DNA from: Actinoplanes subtropicus
GTDB taxonomy: Bacteria > Actinomycetota > Actinomycetes > Mycobacteriales > Micromonosporaceae
DNA: 64,000 bases
Direction of reading: 5' to 3'
NCBI RefSeq assembly: GCF_000721705.1
Contig: NZ_JOJL01000008.1
Location: 124,001 to 188,000, forward strand
Below the pieces are notes generated by a model. The model saw only the letters and a list, made by a program, of their open reading frames with translations, ran no database searches and was not told the origin of the DNA. Made by a program: the position numbers and the translations under genes. Shown here in pieces: positions 63,970-64,000 of this stretch. The first letter of the stretch is position 1, and each line of letters starts with the position of its first letter.

Positions 63970-64000
63970 TGCAGATACAACGTTTCCGCTGGTGGCACAT
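63969..64000 (+). CDS. rimI: Start of ribosomal-protein-alanine N-acetyltransferase (partial)
   Basis: ATG 63969 overlaps the tsaB stop (TGATG) and reads MQIQRFRWWH to the window edge. The RFRWWH opening and position directly after tsaB match RimI, the S18 N-acetyltransferase. Only ten codons are visible, so the call rests mostly on context. Confidence 0.6.
   Translation, partial: MQIQRFRWWH

Overview
This window is a high-GC actinobacterial chromosome segment, most like Micromonosporaceae (Actinoplanes and relatives). The assignment is inferred from three things: the gene order rpoB-rpoC / str / S10 / spc / alpha; a cvn-type conservon and a HemD-winged-helix fusion of the actinobacterial kind; and many GTG starts with ATGA/GTGA stop-start overlaps. 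It is a core, mostly syntenic region. No tRNA, rRNA, IS element, prophage or CRISPR array was found.

Layout. 1-4778: end of rpoB, then rpoC, closed by a strong hairpin. 4846-5726: two small membrane proteins. 5839-10495: str operon (rpsL, rpsG, fusA, tuf) with a clear promoter and structured leader. 10496-20401: S10 and spc operons from rpsJ to rplO. 20646-23543: secY, adk, map. 23697-24819: two DUF1707 membrane proteins inserted before infA. 25052-28731: infA, rpmJ, rpsM, rpsK, rpsD, rpoA, rplQ, ending in a classical terminator, then truA. 29601-32718: a membrane protein (minus), an RsmC-like methyltransferase and an ABC-F ATPase. 32885-39513: a thiamine operon behind one TPP riboswitch (thiE, thiO, thiS, thiG, a second ThiE/TenI-like gene, thiD, thiC). 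39535-42540 (minus): a secreted guanyl-specific RNase, a multi-pass membrane protein and an amino-acid-type binding lipoprotein. 42964-47258: conservon cvnA-B-C-D. 47263-48399 (minus): HemD/NnaR-like regulator. 49022-49983: rplM-rpsI. 50067-55465: glmM and glmS flanking a minus-strand pair (MmpS-like protein, aminotransferase). 55567-57545 (minus): an EspC-like protein and a DUF1023 hydrolase. 57724-64000: acpS, nnrE/D, a heptad-repeat ORF, alr, hydrolase, tsaE, ung, tsaB and the start of rimI.

The main unusual signal is a set of in-frame, GC-rich tandem repeats, all with periods divisible by three. They sit at gene ends and inside genes: 18 bp at the end of thiE; 18 bp then 30 bp at the thiE2-thiD junction, where the reading frame appears to change twice; 36 bp inside thiD; 21 bp in a 113-codon ORF translationally coupled to nnrE/D. 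A 60-bp tandem duplication also lies at the end of map. Three of the repeat sites are in one thiamine operon.

Other signals: a nearly identical 19-base element at matching positions in the str and S10 leaders; a 94-nt palindrome before the TPP riboswitch; two perfect inverted DnaA boxes before acpS; a 14-bp inverted repeat before glmS; a 13-bp stem between rpsD and rpoA; and about ten genes whose start codon lies 6-7 nt behind a TANNNT-like box, as expected for leaderless transcripts.
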